Source of the DNA: Metallyticus violacea
Taxonomy: Eukaryota > Arthropoda > Insecta > Mantodea > Metallyticidae
Length of the DNA stretch: 64,000 bases
Assembly (NCBI GenBank): GCA_030762175.1
Contig: CM060846.1
Coordinates: 237,768,512-237,832,511 of the forward strand
Direction: 5' to 3'
How positions within the stretch are numbered: the stretch's first letter is position 1; every line of letters begins with the position of its first letter. Shown piece after piece: positions 63,621 through 64,000 of this stretch. A program made the translations under genes and the position numbers. The notes under the pieces are model-generated. The model did not search any database. It worked only from the letters and a program-made list of their open reading frames with translations, and was not told the DNA's origin.

Positions 63621-64000
63621 AGTAAAGAACTTCATTTTCTTTAACCCCACTGTTTAGCATTACTGAAATTTCTTACGAGAATTGGCAACATAGGAATAGT
63701 CACAAGTGCTTTACGAACGCTCCACGTGTTCTATACTTGCCTTCAGGTATCGTGGTTTGTGATTATGGTATGAAAGATTAGAGATAAAAGAGGTAACGTC
63801 TTTATTTCAAAAGTTTACATTTACGGTTTATGAAGTTCATGCACGGTGCTACAGAATTAATTGTAAAATGTCATTTGCTTCACTTATTCCAGACATCGCG
63901 AGCCGCCATTAATTTATTGCCAATAAATAAAGGAAAAGCTTACTAAAATGCACAGTTCGTAGTTACAGAACCGTAGAATGTACTTTTACATGGATTCTTA
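63140..64000. other. No gene recognised at the right edge
   Basis: Apart from the CT microsatellite I see no exon or element. I looked on the minus strand for an upstream thioredoxin-module exon with a CxxC motif and found none. Confidence 0.4.
63578..63619. repeat. (CT)n microsatellite
   Basis: CT dinucleotide run. Confidence 0.95.

Noticed and set aside
1..64000. CRISPR array, bacterial operons or prokaryotic regulatory sites
   Set aside because: Spliced exons, SINEs and microsatellites make this a eukaryotic genome; no spaced direct-repeat array exists.

Overview
This 64 kb window is strongly AT-rich eukaryotic DNA. Spliced exons with GT/AG junctions, introns of 93 bp to about 11 kb, many microsatellites and decayed copies of nearly every metazoan transposon class point to an arthropod nuclear genome, either an insect or a chelicerate. 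I cannot fix the order from sequence alone.

Only one cellular gene is clear. It lies on the minus strand, 58953 down to 23796, as nine in-frame exons (1,215 nt; 404 residues plus stop) forming the C-terminal part of a membrane-anchored protein made of tandem thioredoxin-like modules. Successive modules are 105 then 108 residues apart. Two keep a CxxC pair (C-H-I-C and C-P-E-C), the last has lost it (A-E-E-S), and the protein ends in one transmembrane helix with a very short tail. The 5' end of the gene was not found: either it lies beyond 64000 or its exons in 59-64 kb were missed.

Layout. 1-12.5 kb: unannotated AT-rich DNA, a Gypsy reverse-transcriptase scrap cut by a SINE, several tRNA-derived SINEs and a mariner relic. 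12.5-18.8 kb: a minus-strand APE-type LINE split by a 3.2 kb hAT element with an intact 8-bp target duplication, next to a second LINE on the plus strand. 19.4-19.7 kb: a back-to-back pair of Penelope-like (PLE) termini. 23.8-59 kb: the thioredoxin-module gene, whose introns hold SINEs, a hAT fragment, mariners, piggyBac, LINEs, foldback elements and at least three PLE insertions. 60.8-62.0 kb: a small PIF/Harbinger element with a Myb/SANT-like ORF facing a transposase fragment.

The most interesting non-genic signal is the PLE family set. Two copies (43.0-45.3 kb and 51.9-53.4 kb) show inverted terminal arms that include the end of the endonuclease ORF and hammerhead-ribozyme-like cores, plus a conserved tail of about 35-40 bp on the right side only. 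The same right tails recur beside short palindromes at 19.5, 35.3 and 41.5 kb, which suggests minimal arm-plus-tail derivatives.
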